Below are positions 7,699 to 16,886 of a stretch of DNA of 64,000 nucleotides, one piece after another; within the stretch, counting starts at the first letter, position 1; every line of letters begins with the position of its first letter. Under the pieces are notes generated by a model. The model saw only the letters and a list, made by a program, of their open reading frames with translations, made no database searches and was not told the origin of the DNA. Origin of the DNA: G965276765 sp965276765 (GTDB lineage: Bacteria; Actinomycetota; Acidimicrobiia; Acidimicrobiales; Palsa-688); assembly GCA_965276765.1 (NCBI GenBank), contig OZ255627.1, forward strand, positions 248,001-312,000. Reading direction: 5' to 3'. The translations under genes were made by a program, and so were the position numbers.

Positions 7699-8541
7699 TC
7701 AGCGCAGACCGGCAAACAGGTCGTTCTCCGGCAAGGGTGCGTCGGTCCTGTCGATCACCCGCAGGAATGCCTCGCCGCCCATCATCTCGGCGAATCCCTC
7801 CCGACCCATGCGCAAGAAGAAGATGTTGTCTCCCTGGCTGGCATGCGCGGCCAGAGCGTCGTACTTGCGATCGGCATAGGCCGACACGTCCACCCAGGCT
7901 GCGATGTCCTCATCGGGCGATCCCATGGGCGGCCCCGTCGGCGTTTCGCCGCCACCGTCATCGCTGCTCTCTGGCAGCTCCGCGCCCGCCTCTCGCATAC
8001 GGCGGGCAAATTCGAGCATCCGGGAACGGGGAATCGTCGGCCAATACACCTTGGCCGGAATACCGGTCGCTTCCGCCGCCGCCATGGTGATGCGATGAGC
8101 CTGGATGTGATCGGGATGACCGTAGAAGCCGTTGGGGTCATAGGTGACGACCACGTCGGGACGGTGGCGCTCCATGAGAACAGCCAGGAGACCGGCGGCC
8201 TCGTCGACCGGCGTGGACCAAAATGAGCCGGGCGCCCCGTTCTGCGGCCAGCCCATCATTCCCGAGTCCTTGTATCCGAGCAGCTCGAGTTGACCCACGC
8301 CCAAGATGGCGCAGCTCGCCTCGAGCTCCCGATGGCGGAGGGCCACGACCTCCTCCGGATGATGCCCGGGGTCACCAGGCTTGACCCCGTCGGGGCCGTC
8401 TCCGCAGGCACCGTCGGTGCAGGTGACGAGGACCGTGCGCACGCCCTCGGCGCTGTAGCGGGCCAGGACGCCGCCGGTGCTCGTCGCCTCGTCATCGGGA
8501 TGGGCGTGGACCGTCATCAGGGTAAGAGGGCGCTCGGCCAT
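7699..8541 (-). CDS. PIG-L family deacetylase (mycothiol MshB/Mca type)
   Basis: A 280-residue zinc-dependent PIG-L deacetylase. The metal-binding motifs AHPDDE (residues 13-18) and GHPDHIQAH (around 143) are intact. Length and local patterns resemble MshB, which deacetylates GlcNAc-inositol in mycothiol synthesis, and Mca, which cleaves mycothiol conjugates; I cannot separate the two by eye. It stands alone on the minus strand with no mycothiol gene beside it. Confidence 0.82.
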   Translation of the reverse strand: MAERPLTLMTVHAHPDDEATSTGGVLARYSAEGVRTVLVTCTDGACGDGPDGVKPGDPGHHPEEVVALRHRELEASCAILGVGQLELLGYKDSGMMGWPQNGAPGSFWSTPVDEAAGLLAVLMERHRPDVVVTYDPNGFYGHPDHIQAHRITMAAAEATGIPAKVYWPTIPRSRMLEFARRMREAGAELPESSDDGGGETPTGPPMGSPDEDIAAWVDVSAYADRKYDALAAHASQGDNIFFLRMGREGFAEMMGGEAFLRVIDRTDAPLPENDLFAGLR

Positions 8542-8570
8542 GGCCGCATCGTACGGCTACGACGTCGGCG

Positions 8571-10517
8571 CTATGAGACGGGGTTGACCGTCACGTTGCT
8601 GACCCTCAGGGCGGGAACAGCCATATGGGGCCGAGCGCTGAAGTTGAAGTAGTTCATCAGGTTGCCGATGGCCGGGCCGTTGGTGGGAACGTAGGGATTG
8701 GCCGACGACGCCACCGGGTTGGGCAGGTTGTCGAGGCTGCGCCTCGACAGTGGGGACAGGCCCCAGTTGGCCTCGATGAACTTGAGGATCGAGGCGTGGT
8801 CGTCGTAGGTGTGGCTGATGAAGTCCTGCTTGGACCAGGGCGACACCACGATCATCGGGATCCGGGGGCCGTCGCCGAAGAAGCTGATCGGCTGGATGTA
8901 GCCCGAGTCGTAGTAGCCGCCGCTCTCGTCCATCGTGACGAAGACGGCGGTCGACGCCCATTGTTTCTTGTTGGCCATGGCCGCGTTGAGCGTGGTGCGC
9001 ACGAAGCCCTCGAAGGCGGCGAGCGTGGACGACGCCGGGTGGCCGTCATAGGTGCTGTCCGGCTTGACGAAGCTCACCGCTGGCAGCTTGCCGGCGCGCG
9101 CCGCGGACAGGTACGAGGGGTAGCCCTTGATGTTGGACCGCAGCTTGGGGTTGGTCATGATCGACTTGCTGTACTGGAACGGGTTGCAGATGTTGCAGTA
9201 CGTCGGCAGCTGGGTGTCGTTGGCCGTCAGCCCCTGGCCGAAATAGCCCCACGAGATGCCATGGTTGCTCAACTCGTTGCCGATGTCGGGCGTGGTCTGG
9301 GGGGTGACGGTGTAGGGCGACGTCTTGGTGTTCACCAGGGTGCCGTTGGCGTTGTAGGCCGGGTTGTAGTTGTTGAGCAGGTAGTAGGCCCCAGGGGCGC
9401 AGTCCCCGCCGTTGAAGGGCTTGTGGCTTGCGCTGTTGATGTACCGGTCGATGGCCGCCACGCCGGGGGCACCCGGGTTGGAGCAGTTGGTGTACGAGCC
9501 ACCCGAATAGCCGTCGTTGGTGTAGCTGTTGTTGATGCCCGCCAGCGGGTTGGGGTTCTCGATCTGGTAGGCCGGCGGGATCGTCGGGTTCCCCTTACCG
9601 TTTTGGTAGTAGGGATAGTCGCCCGTTCCGATCACGTAGTGGTCGACGCCAGTGCCACCCATCTGCGCCTGGTGGTAATTATCCGACATCGCGTACCCAC
9701 GGGCCAGGGAGTTGAGCAAGGGGGCGTCGCCCTGGGCGACGTTGTAGAAGCCCATGCTGACCGCTCCCTGGGCGATCGGCGCCGGCGGCACCACGCCGTT
9801 GTCGTCACCGGCGGTGTTGGTGGTCCACACGTACTGGTCGTGACGGTTGCCGTCGTTCTGTTGCCACATCTGGTAGAAGCGGTGCAGCGGGTCGCCCACC
9901 CGTGCCCCGGGGGCCGGGCACCCTTTGGCGGCGGCGTTGTCGTAGGGAATGTACTTGGTGAGCTGGTAAGGGTCGTTGCCGAGTGTGGGGATCCGGTTGT
10001 CGGTGGTGTTCTGCGCCTGGCCGCCGTCGCACGCGCTGGCGATGCTCGTGGTGCTCGGCGCCGGCAGCGTCGAGTACGAACCGACCTTCTTGGGCCTGGT
10101 CTGGTAGGTCTTCGTGTCACTGGAGACGCGTTGCAGCGCCTTCTGCGCATTCGGGCCGGGGCTGCCATCGGCGTTGACGATCCCCTCCGTGAGGAGGTCT
10201 TTCACGGTCTGGCCCTTCGGGGGCCGGTAGGTGGCGAAGACATTGTCGAACGAGTGGTTCTCGCCGATGATGACGATCACGTGCTTGATCGGCGTGGCGG
10301 TGCCCCCGCCCCCGCCCACCCGAACCATCCCTGCGCCCGCCGGAGAACCCGGGGTCGCCGGTACCGCAGCGGCGGAAGTCGACCCGCCGAGAGCTCCGAT
10401 GCCGACGAGGACCGAGGCCGATGCGCCGATCGCCACGACCCGGTCGACCATTCGGCGGGAGCTCTTGCGTTTTGCTATCTCGGTGATCGGGGTCCTGGCG
10501 CGCAAATGAAAAGACAC
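8571..10517 (-). CDS. Secreted phosphoesterase (phospholipase C / acid phosphatase superfamily)
   Basis: A 648-residue PF04185-type phosphoesterase. An N-terminal signal (RRMVDRVVAIGASASVLVGI, about residues 21-40) is followed by IKHVIVIIGENHSFDNVFATY, the metal- and nucleophile-bearing opening of this family, and later by FVTMDESGGYYD and DHASILKFIEANWGL. Members include bacterial phospholipases C and AcpA acid phosphatases and act outside the membrane; the substrate cannot be told here. The ATG at 10517 is taken as start. The gene is the last backbone gene before the tRNA-Tyr island. Confidence 0.85.
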   Translation of the reverse strand: MSFHLRARTPITEIAKRKSSRRMVDRVVAIGASASVLVGIGALGGSTSAAAVPATPGSPAGAGMVRVGGGGGTATPIKHVIVIIGENHSFDNVFATYRPPKGQTVKDLLTEGIVNADGSPGPNAQKALQRVSSDTKTYQTRPKKVGSYSTLPAPSTTSIASACDGGQAQNTTDNRIPTLGNDPYQLTKYIPYDNAAAKGCPAPGARVGDPLHRFYQMWQQNDGNRHDQYVWTTNTAGDDNGVVPPAPIAQGAVSMGFYNVAQGDAPLLNSLARGYAMSDNYHQAQMGGTGVDHYVIGTGDYPYYQNGKGNPTIPPAYQIENPNPLAGINNSYTNDGYSGGSYTNCSNPGAPGVAAIDRYINSASHKPFNGGDCAPGAYYLLNNYNPAYNANGTLVNTKTSPYTVTPQTTPDIGNELSNHGISWGYFGQGLTANDTQLPTYCNICNPFQYSKSIMTNPKLRSNIKGYPSYLSAARAGKLPAVSFVKPDSTYDGHPASSTLAAFEGFVRTTLNAAMANKKQWASTAVFVTMDESGGYYDSGYIQPISFFGDGPRIPMIVVSPWSKQDFISHTYDDHASILKFIEANWGLSPLSRRSLDNLPNPVASSANPYVPTNGPAIGNLMNYFNFSARPHMAVPALRVSNVTVNPVS

Positions 10518-10752
10518 CGTCTATTCTCCTCTGTCGCTGGCCGTCTGAGCGCCTGTCACGCTAGGATTGTGCCTTAGCAGCCGGGCAAAGTTTGGATAGC
10601 GGTTAAGCAAACTCTTAGGAAACGCCCACGCTGCCCCGGTGACGGTGACCAAGGGCAGAGGTGGGCGACGCCGGAACGGCTCCTCGGCGGGCGCGGCCGA
10701 GCACGGTCCCTTGGTTCGCGACGTAAAGGGACCCGTGCGCGGCCGGTGTCAC

Positions 10753-10813
10753 AACTAGTGGGCCGAGTAGGATTTGAACCTACGTAGACGTACGCCGGCA
10801 GATTTACAGTCTG
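10753..10813 (-). repeat. Left attachment repeat (tRNA-Tyr 3' fragment)
   Basis: The segment is identical to 32357-32417 except for A instead of G at 10788. It covers the tRNA-Tyr from the anticodon loop to the 3' end plus six bases beyond. After 10813 the sequence leaves the tRNA, so no anticodon 5' half, D-arm or 5' acceptor strand exists and this is not a working tRNA. Confidence 0.88.
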
Positions 10814-11018
10814 GCAAGCGGTTTGCTGCTCGATGCCAGCCAAGCCTCGATTGTCTCTCTGACCAGGTACTTTGTCGTCTGGGCTCCCGATCTGGATCGG
10901 TCTGTGACGGTCAATCGCGGAGCGTCCGTTAGCAATCCGTTTGCAGGGTCACAGCCGGGTCAGCCCGGCATGCCGGCGATTGTTACATGGGATCCCGCTA
11001 TGAGACGCCCCGTCGCGC

Positions 11019-11866
11019 CTACTTCCCCGCCGTGTATCCGAGCGGTTCCAGCTCGGGGCCGAGGACGTCCCAGATCCTCTGGGACTGTCCAGGGGGCAGT
11101 TCCCGCCGCCATCGACCGACCGAGTCAGCTGCGCTGGTGCTGGTCATGTGATGCGTATGGCGGTCCCGGGCGGAGATAACACGTGCAGCGTCGAGGCGCA
11201 GCCCGAGCCAGGCGCCGAGGCTACTGGCGTGCCGGGCGAGATCTCCGACCAGGTCCTCGTAGCGGACGAGAACGCGCTCGACACCCTCCGGCGTTGCCGC
11301 CATCGAGCGAAGACGTTCCAGGTGACTGGTGGCCATCTGCTCGAGGAACTCGTCGTCGGTCTGGTCCTGTCCCGACCGAACCCGGCACCGTCGCCGCTAA
11401 AGGCTCGAATGGAGCAGAAGACGTCGCGCGGGTCTGGCACCAGGTCGATGATCCGTAGCGGGATGGCCGAGTCGATGAGCAGTTGGCCGTCGCCGACGAG
11501 CTTCTCGGCGTAGTAGCGGGCCACCGGGGTTGAGCGGCGCAACTCCTCCGACATGGCCGCCCACATGCCGGCGAGCATCGAAGGAGCCAGGCGGCTGGGG
11601 TCGACGAGCGAGGGAGTGAACGGGATGGGACCACCCCGGTCGGCCGGCCCGAACAGCAGCTCAGTGACCCCCGGGTGGGCCGTCGGGTCCCACGGCGTGG
11701 CCACCCACTCGGCGACCCTGAGGCAGTACGAGAGGTAGCGCAGCTCGCCCTCGGGGTAGCGGCGCTCAAGGGCGACCTGCTCTGACGTTGCCAGAAGCTG
11801 CATGAGCAGCGTGCTACCGACGCGTCCGTCGAGAAGACGGACAGCGACGACGGGCAGGACGTCCAC
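11019..11866 (-). pseudogene. Sulfotransferase family protein, frameshifted
   Basis: Two overlapping frames join into one sulfotransferase-like protein of about 280 residues. The first (from GTG 11866) has the PAPS-loop-like GRVGSTLLMQLLATS near residue 14 and ends its homology at DPRDVFCSIRAFSGDGAGFGRD. The second resumes with TDDEFLEQMATSHLERL and carries VRYEDLVGDLARHASSLGAWLGL and an SVGRWRRELPPG tail, matching the 3'-phosphate-binding and C-terminal parts. The switch is a single-base shift near 11380. It lies at the inner left end of the island with no partner genes; a sequencing error is the alternative. Confidence 0.65.
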
Positions 11867-12255
11867 GGTCTCAGCGTAGGAACACCGTGTCTGTAGAGAT
11901 CGTGCTGCGGCACCGATCGCGGGGGGTCGTTACGCCAGTGCAGCGATGGCCTCGACGTCGCCGAGCTAGTTACGGTAACCCAAGACACTCACCCCGAACA
12001 GGGTGCTGGGGGTGTCGTGGTGACCGAAGTAGCGGCGCGCCACCTCCCAGGCGCCGACCAGTCCTCTTGGCGTCTGGTGGCCACGAACACCGTGGTCTTG
12101 ACCACGGCGGTCAGGCCCGCGCACCACGCGGATGAAGGATTCGTTGCCATCTCCGAAGCCTCCGAGGGCCGGGCTGTCGCCGCGCCCGGTTGTCAGTCCG
12201 TGACCGGACGGTTCGGGGCCGATGCTGAGAGGTCCCGGCGTAGCGTCGTTCCGTA
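11867..12255. other. Gene-free stretch inside the island
   Basis: I find no reading frame with recognisable homology, no tRNA-like fold and no clear promoter. Short open frames on both strands look like chance products of base composition. The stretch lies between the sulfotransferase and methyltransferase remnants and is probably decayed DNA. Confidence 0.5.
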
Positions 12256-12698
12256 GTGGTGGGGCGCGACTTCGATGACGGCTACCGGCGCTGGCGGTCC
12301 ACTTCAGCGCACAGGTCGCTTTTCGGCGAGGGGCTACCTCGGGAGACCGAGCCGTTCTCGTTCGTGGCGATGGAGGGCCTCCGGTTAATAGCCGGGTTTC
12401 TCCAGCTGGCGGCCGGCCAAACGCTGGTCGATCTGGGATGTGGTCGCGGTGGCCCGGGCATGTGGCTCGCCCGCCACGACGGCGCCGGGCTGGTCGGGGT
12501 GAACGCCTCTGCTGTCGCCCTCGGGGATGCGCGTCAGCGCCTCCGGCCGTTCCCCGGGCTGCGTTCGGCTCTCTTCGAGGTCGCCGACGTGACCGCCACC
12601 GGCCTGGCCGCCGAGTGCGCTGACGCGTCGTGTCGATCGACGTCGTGGATCGTCTCAGTCTCGCCACGGTCACTGACGCCCACCCCGACGTCCCGTAG
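12256..12698 (+). pseudogene. SAM-dependent methyltransferase, N-terminal remnant
   Basis: From GTG 12256 the product shows a class I methyltransferase: TLVDLGCGRGGPGMWLA is motif I (SAM-binding glycine loop), followed by VGVNASAVALGDARQRL and FEVADVTATGL. After about residue 120 the homologous frame changes by one base, continuing VSIDVVDRLSL, and stops at 12696-12698. The C-terminal half of the domain is absent. The gene is both frameshifted and truncated, and the next gene's operator begins 34 bp later. Confidence 0.65.
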
Positions 12699-12732
12699 GC
12701 CGATTGACGAAGGGAGACGGGACGCGATATGA

Positions 12733-12744
12733 GTGAGTACTCAC
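12733..12744. promoter_or_regulatory. Palindromic operator GTGAGTACTCAC, copy 1
   Basis: A perfect 12-bp palindrome 33 bp before the MaoC-like start. The same 12 bases occur at 15640-15651 in front of the luciferase-like gene. A TetR-family regulator encoded between them is the likely binder (inference). Confidence 0.6.
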
Positions 12745-12776
12745 AACATTCCCCGCTCACCACCGAGAGGAACAAG

Positions 12777-13652
12777 ATGAACGTCTCCAGTGCGCTCGAC
12801 GGCCGAATCTTAGGGAGGGAGTTCGGCCCCTACGAGCGCCAGTGGAGCAGGCGAGACTCCATCATCTATGCGCTTGGGGTCGGCGCAGGTACAGACGAGC
12901 TTCAGTACACGACGGACAGCACAGCCAAACGCCCACAACAGGTGATCCCGACGTTCATGATCAATCAGGGCGTGGGCGGCCGAGGATTCCAGCAGTCGTG
13001 GATAGGTGAGCCCAACCTGACCGTTCACGCCGGCCATCGTCTCGTGCTCCATGCATCGGTTGCGGCCGAGGGATCCGTGCAAACCGAAGGCCGGATCACC
13101 GAGGTCAGCCCGAAGCGGTCAGGCCGACTCGTGACCGTCGAGTGGCAGAGCCATAACACCACCGCCGGACAGCTGGTTTGCGAGAACACGATCTCGTACT
13201 TCGTTCGCGAGCCGGTCCCGGCCGGGATGAGTCGGCCGAGCCGGTATGTGATCGGCCGCCCGGTGCCGGGCGCGCCACCGACCGAGAAGATCACCGAGTC
13301 CACGCTCGCTACACAGGCGCTGCTCTACCGCTGCTCCGGCGACCCGAACGTCATCCATACCGATCCAGAGGTCGCCAAGGCGGTTGGGTTCAAGGGGCCG
13401 ATCCTCCATGGCCTGTGCACGCTGGGCTTCGCGGCGCGCGCCATCCTCAGCACGGTCTGTGACGGAGACCCTGGCGTCTTCCGGTCGGTGGAATGCCGGT
13501 TCGTGAGCCCCGGCTACCCGGGCGACACGCTGACCACGTCGATATGGCACGTGCCTGGTGGAGCCTCCTTTCGCACCAGCAATCAGGACGGCACAGTGCT
13601 GCTCGATCGCGGCTTCGTTGCCATAGAGGTCAGGACGCGAAGACCCCGGTGA
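12777..13652 (+). CDS. MaoC-type 2-enoyl-CoA hydratase
   Basis: A 291-residue double hot-dog hydratase like the hydratase-2 domain of peroxisomal multifunctional enzymes, which adds water to trans-2-enoyl-CoA giving (R)-3-hydroxyacyl-CoA. The catalytic segment is complete: YRCSGDPNVIHTDPEVAKAVGF then GPILHGLCTLGFAARA (Asp/His of the hydratase-2 motif). I prefer the ATG at 12777, with GAGAGG eight bases upstream, over an ATG at 12729 because the palindromic operator would otherwise lie inside the coding region. The stop overlaps a GTG that starts the thiolase remnant, so the two once formed an operon. Confidence 0.82.
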   Translation: MNVSSALDGRILGREFGPYERQWSRRDSIIYALGVGAGTDELQYTTDSTAKRPQQVIPTFMINQGVGGRGFQQSWIGEPNLTVHAGHRLVLHASVAAEGSVQTEGRITEVSPKRSGRLVTVEWQSHNTTAGQLVCENTISYFVREPVPAGMSRPSRYVIGRPVPGAPPTEKITESTLATQALLYRCSGDPNVIHTDPEVAKAVGFKGPILHGLCTLGFAARAILSTVCDGDPGVFRSVECRFVSPGYPGDTLTTSIWHVPGGASFRTSNQDGTVLLDRGFVAIEVRTRRPR

Positions 13653-14515
13653 TCGTGGGCGGTGCCGCGCTCGGTCAGCACACCGATGCGACCGACGAGG
13701 GCGTCGACGCCGCGGGGCTCATGGTCCCGGCGTGTCGAGCCGCTGAAGCAGGCACCGGAGTGACGGGCTGCTGGAGCGCACCGGGCTCGTCGTCGTCCCG
13801 CAGGGCACGTGGGGGTACCCCGATCCTGGTCGGCTGGTTACCGATGGCATCGGTGCCGCGGCCGTCGAGACGGCGGTGGCTGAGATCGGCGTGCGACAGG
13901 CGACCGTGTTCTCGGTGGCCGCCGAGGCGATCGCCGCTGGCCGCCACGAGTTGGCCGTTGTATCGGCGGGGAAGCCCTCAACCGGAGGAGGGTGGCACGC
14001 AGGCTGAGCAAACGGGCGACGGAGACGATCCAGGTCCGGGCCGCGGCCCCGGACTCCGTGCTCTCGCCGGCCCACGACTTCCGCGGCGCGCATGAAGAGG
14101 AGTGGGGTCCCACGGAGGCCTACGTGCAGTATGCCCTGATGGGCAGGCGCCCGCCGGCACCGCTCGGCCTCGGTGTCGTCGTTGCGAACCGCGTCGAGAT
14201 AGCGCAGATGTGGTCCGACATGAGCCGGGGCGCGACCCGCAACCCGGCCGCATGGGAGCGCCGCGAGTGGGAGGTCTCCGACCTCCTCGACGACGAAGGC
14301 CCCGGGAACTCGAAGGCTCGCTGATCCTTACTCAGTCAAGCTCGTGACGCAGATGCGCGTCGATCAAGCTGCAGCTCTGATCGTCTGCGCACGGACTTCG
14401 CCTGCAGGCCGGGATCTCCGGCGACCCGTGGGTTCACCCGGCGGTAACCGTGGATGGCGAACTGTCGGTGCCGATGGTCGAGCGCACAAACCCGGGCGAA
14501 TGCCCGCAGTGGGAC
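13649..14515 (+). pseudogene. Thiolase-like acetyl-CoA acetyltransferase, multiply frameshifted
   Basis: Consecutive pieces in three frames spell one thiolase-fold protein: VIVGGAALGQHTDATDEG (13649 on), GLLERTGLVVVPQGTWGYPDPGRL (about 13768), VRQATVFSVAAEAIAAGRHELAVV, then GGEALNRRRVARRL and AYVQYALMGRR (to about 14310), then LADPYSVKLVTQMRVDQAAALIVC (14310-14390). At least three single-base shifts separate them. The GTG at 13649 overlaps the MaoC stop. The C-terminal domain is not recognisable beyond about 14.5 kb. The gene is dead, leaving the MaoC hydratase without its thiolase partner. Confidence 0.7.
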
Positions 14516-14817
14516 CTGGTGACCGAGGAACTCGAGCAGGAGCTGAAAACTCCTGTCGAATCGGTCGATCTGATCCGGGCGGTGAGGGGACCGTCGGTCG
14601 TTCGGCGAACCAAGAGCTCGTGCGGTCGGTGCGAGGCGAGGACTGGGTCGGCAAGACGGTGGAGCTGCGCAGGGGCCAGATCGTCCGCTCGGCGAGCTCC
14701 AGGACCACCTCGGACCGGTCAGAGTCGACGTGACGCCCGCCCTCGGGACGCCCGCAAACGCGGCCTCGTCAAGGACGACCCGGGTCGACCCGGCACCATC
14801 ATGATCCACGATCGTTC
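14516..14817. other. Decayed DNA without a recognisable gene
   Basis: Open frames run through this stretch on both strands, but none shows a family I know. It follows the thiolase remnant and precedes the TetR gene; it may hold the unrecognisable end of the thiolase. Confidence 0.4.
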
Positions 14818-14833
14818 GTGAGTGGGCGCTCAC
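14818..14833. promoter_or_regulatory. Imperfect inverted repeat before the TetR gene
   Basis: GTGAGTGGGCGCTCAC has half-sites GTGAG and CTCAC like the 12-bp palindromes nearby, but with four extra central bases. It ends 21 bp before the TetR start and is a reasonable autoregulatory site; the different spacing makes this tentative. Confidence 0.4.
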
Positions 14834-14854
14834 CGGCGCGGGTAACGTTGTGAC

Positions 14855-15469
14855 ATGGGATCACGGTCCACGGCCAGCTTGTCGCGGGTGTCGCCTGCAG
14901 AACGCCGTGAGGCGATGCTCGAAGCCGCCCGATCCGTGTTCTCCGAGACCGGACTCGCCGGTGCGCGAACCAAGGAAATTGCTGAGCGCGCCGGCGTCGC
15001 CGAAGGCTTGGTGTTCAAATACTTCAAGAGCAAAGAGCGCCTGTTCGAACTGGCCGTGGTGGACGTCCTCGAGGAACTGGTCAAGAGGTTTGAGGACGCC
15101 GCCACCGAGTTCGCCGCCGCCAGTGGCTCACGGGGCCGTGCGAAGCAGGCTCGCCAGTTCCATGCGGAGACCGTGATGGCCATGCGCGAGATCGCACCGT
15201 TGCTCGGCACCGTGCTGTTCGCCGACAAGGAAATCGGCGAGAGCTTCTATCGCCGGCTGCTCGGCCCGAGCATTTCGCGCATCGCCGTGGCCATGTCTGT
15301 CTCGTTGAAGGCGATGCCGCGTCCGGTCGATCCCCAGATGCTCGCCCTGGTCTTCTTTGGCACCCACTTCTTCACTGCACTCGACGCCCGCTACCGCTCC
15401 GTAGAGCTGGATCCAGAAAAGGTCGCGGACGATTTCATGGTCCTCCTGTCCCGGGGTCTCGGCGACTGA
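14855..15469 (+). CDS. TetR-family transcriptional regulator
   Basis: A 204-residue TetR regulator. The N-terminal helix-turn-helix reads RREAMLEAARSVFSETG then TKEIAERAGVAEGLVFKYF and KSKERLFELAV (residues about 18-70). The ligand-binding C-terminal domain has no recognisable substrate signature. The ATG at 14855 gives a normal length. It stands between the MaoC/thiolase genes and the luciferase-like/CoA-ligase pair, and both carry the GTGAGTACTCAC palindrome, so I infer it represses both in response to a CoA ester or hydrophobic substrate. Confidence 0.88.
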   Translation: MGSRSTASLSRVSPAERREAMLEAARSVFSETGLAGARTKEIAERAGVAEGLVFKYFKSKERLFELAVVDVLEELVKRFEDAATEFAAASGSRGRAKQARQFHAETVMAMREIAPLLGTVLFADKEIGESFYRRLLGPSISRIAVAMSVSLKAMPRPVDPQMLALVFFGTHFFTALDARYRSVELDPEKVADDFMVLLSRGLGD

Positions 15470-15639
15470 CGAGCGGAAGCTCCCAGTGGCGCGTGAGACT
15501 GCCCGGTGGCCGACCTGCTCGACGGTCTTCGCGGTAAGCCGCAATGGTCAAACCCGGACGCTCCTCGCGATCCGGCCAGCTTCATGGTGGCCCCTCCGAG
15601 ATCAGGGCTGGACGAACGACCTGCTGTGAGGCATCATGG

Positions 15640-15651
15640 GTGAGTACTCAC
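15640..15651. promoter_or_regulatory. Palindromic operator GTGAGTACTCAC, copy 2
   Basis: Identical to the palindrome at 12733-12744 and followed directly by a further TCAC. It lies 80 bp before the luciferase-like monooxygenase start in a 262-bp non-coding gap, an appropriate place for an operator overlapping a promoter. Confidence 0.6.
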
Positions 15652-15731
15652 TCACGTGGCTGCTTGGTTGGATGCCAACCGGATCATCAGACGTGAGATG
15701 ACCGAGCTGTCCGTAAAGGAGGAGGCATCTG

Positions 15732-16850
15732 ATGCACATCGGGATGGGAACTGTGTTCCAGAGCTGGGGAGGCACCCTCAGCGACAAGCAGGTCTATGAG
15801 GCCGACGTCCACCTCGCCGACCTGGCCGAGCCGCTCGGCTTCGAGTCGATCTGGGGGGTGGAGCATCATTTCACGGACTACACAATGTGCCCGGACATCA
15901 TGCAGTTCCTGACCTTCATGGCCGGGAGGACCACGCACGCCAAGTTGGGATCGATGGTGGCGGTCCTCCCTTGGCACGATCCGGTCCGGCTCGCCGAGCA
16001 AATCCTGATGCTGGACAATCTGTCGGACGGACGGTTGATCTTGGGTATCGGTCGCGGGACCGGCAAGGTCGAGTTCGACGGGCTCGGCCTCGAGATGCAG
16101 AAGTCGCGCCAAACTTTCGTCGAGTCGGCGGAATCCATCTTGTCCGCCATCGAGACGGGCACGATGGAATACCACGGCGAGATCATCCAACAGCCTCGCG
16201 TCGAGCTCCGGCCCGGCCCGTTCAAGTCCTTCAAGGACCGGGTGTTCTCGGCATCCGTCTCCCCGGAATCGGCCAAGATCATGGCGGAGCTAGGAACCGG
16301 GCTGCTGGTGGTTCCGCAAAAGCCGTGGCACCGCGTCCTCGAGGACGTTGAGAACCACCGCAAGTCCTTCGACGACGCTTTCCAGGCCCCGCCACCGCCA
16401 CCCTTCACCCAGACCCTTGTCTTCGTCGACGAGGACGAAAAGCGGGCCGAGGAACTCGGCCGCAAGTACCTCGGTGGGTACTGGCATTCGGTGGTTGCGC
16501 ACTACAAGTTCAACGAACCACATTTGACCAAGACTCCAGGCTACGAGTTCCACGCCCAAATGTACGAACGGCTCAACGCTCCGGGCGGCATGGAAGCAAT
16601 GACGGACTTCTACCTCACGCTTGTGCCTTACGGCACGCCGGAGCAGGTCTACGAGAAGATCGACAAGTTCACCGGGATGCTCGGCGCTCAGGGGCTGATC
16701 GCCCAGTTTCGTTACGCAGGCATGCCAGCCGACATGGCCGAGCACAACATGCGGCTCTTCGCCGCCCAGGTCCTGCCCAGATTGAAGGTTCTTGACCACG
16801 TGCCGCCGACCGCTCTCACCCGGCGCCAGGCGGTGCCCGCGCACCTCTGA
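15732..16850 (+). CDS. Luciferase-like (LLM class) flavin-dependent oxidoreductase
   Basis: A 372-residue member of the bacterial luciferase superfamily (PF00296), which uses reduced flavin (FMN or F420) for monooxygenation or hydride transfer. Typical features are ESIWGVEHHFTDY near residue 38, GSMVAVLPWHDPVRLAEQILMLD and DGRLILGIGRGTGKVEFDG. A very good ribosome-binding site, AAAGGAGGAGG, precedes the ATG. It is followed 36 bp later by an acyl-CoA ligase, so the pair likely oxidises and activates one substrate. Some family members are type II Baeyer-Villiger enzymes, but the substrate here is unknown. Confidence 0.87.
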   Translation: MHIGMGTVFQSWGGTLSDKQVYEADVHLADLAEPLGFESIWGVEHHFTDYTMCPDIMQFLTFMAGRTTHAKLGSMVAVLPWHDPVRLAEQILMLDNLSDGRLILGIGRGTGKVEFDGLGLEMQKSRQTFVESAESILSAIETGTMEYHGEIIQQPRVELRPGPFKSFKDRVFSASVSPESAKIMAELGTGLLVVPQKPWHRVLEDVENHRKSFDDAFQAPPPPPFTQTLVFVDEDEKRAEELGRKYLGGYWHSVVAHYKFNEPHLTKTPGYEFHAQMYERLNAPGGMEAMTDFYLTLVPYGTPEQVYEKIDKFTGMLGAQGLIAQFRYAGMPADMAEHNMRLFAAQVLPRLKVLDHVPPTALTRRQAVPAHL

Positions 16851-16886
16851 CCGCCTCCTTCGATCGGCTACGAAAGGAGCTGTGCA

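Noticed and set aside
8625..10577. A 650-codon open frame antisense to the phosphoesterase
   Set aside because: It lacks recognisable domains and is the complement of a convincing secreted enzyme; long antisense frames are common at this base composition.
10753..10830. A second functional tRNA-Tyr
   Set aside because: Homology ends at 10813; the D-arm and 5' acceptor strand are absent, so it is an attachment-site remnant.
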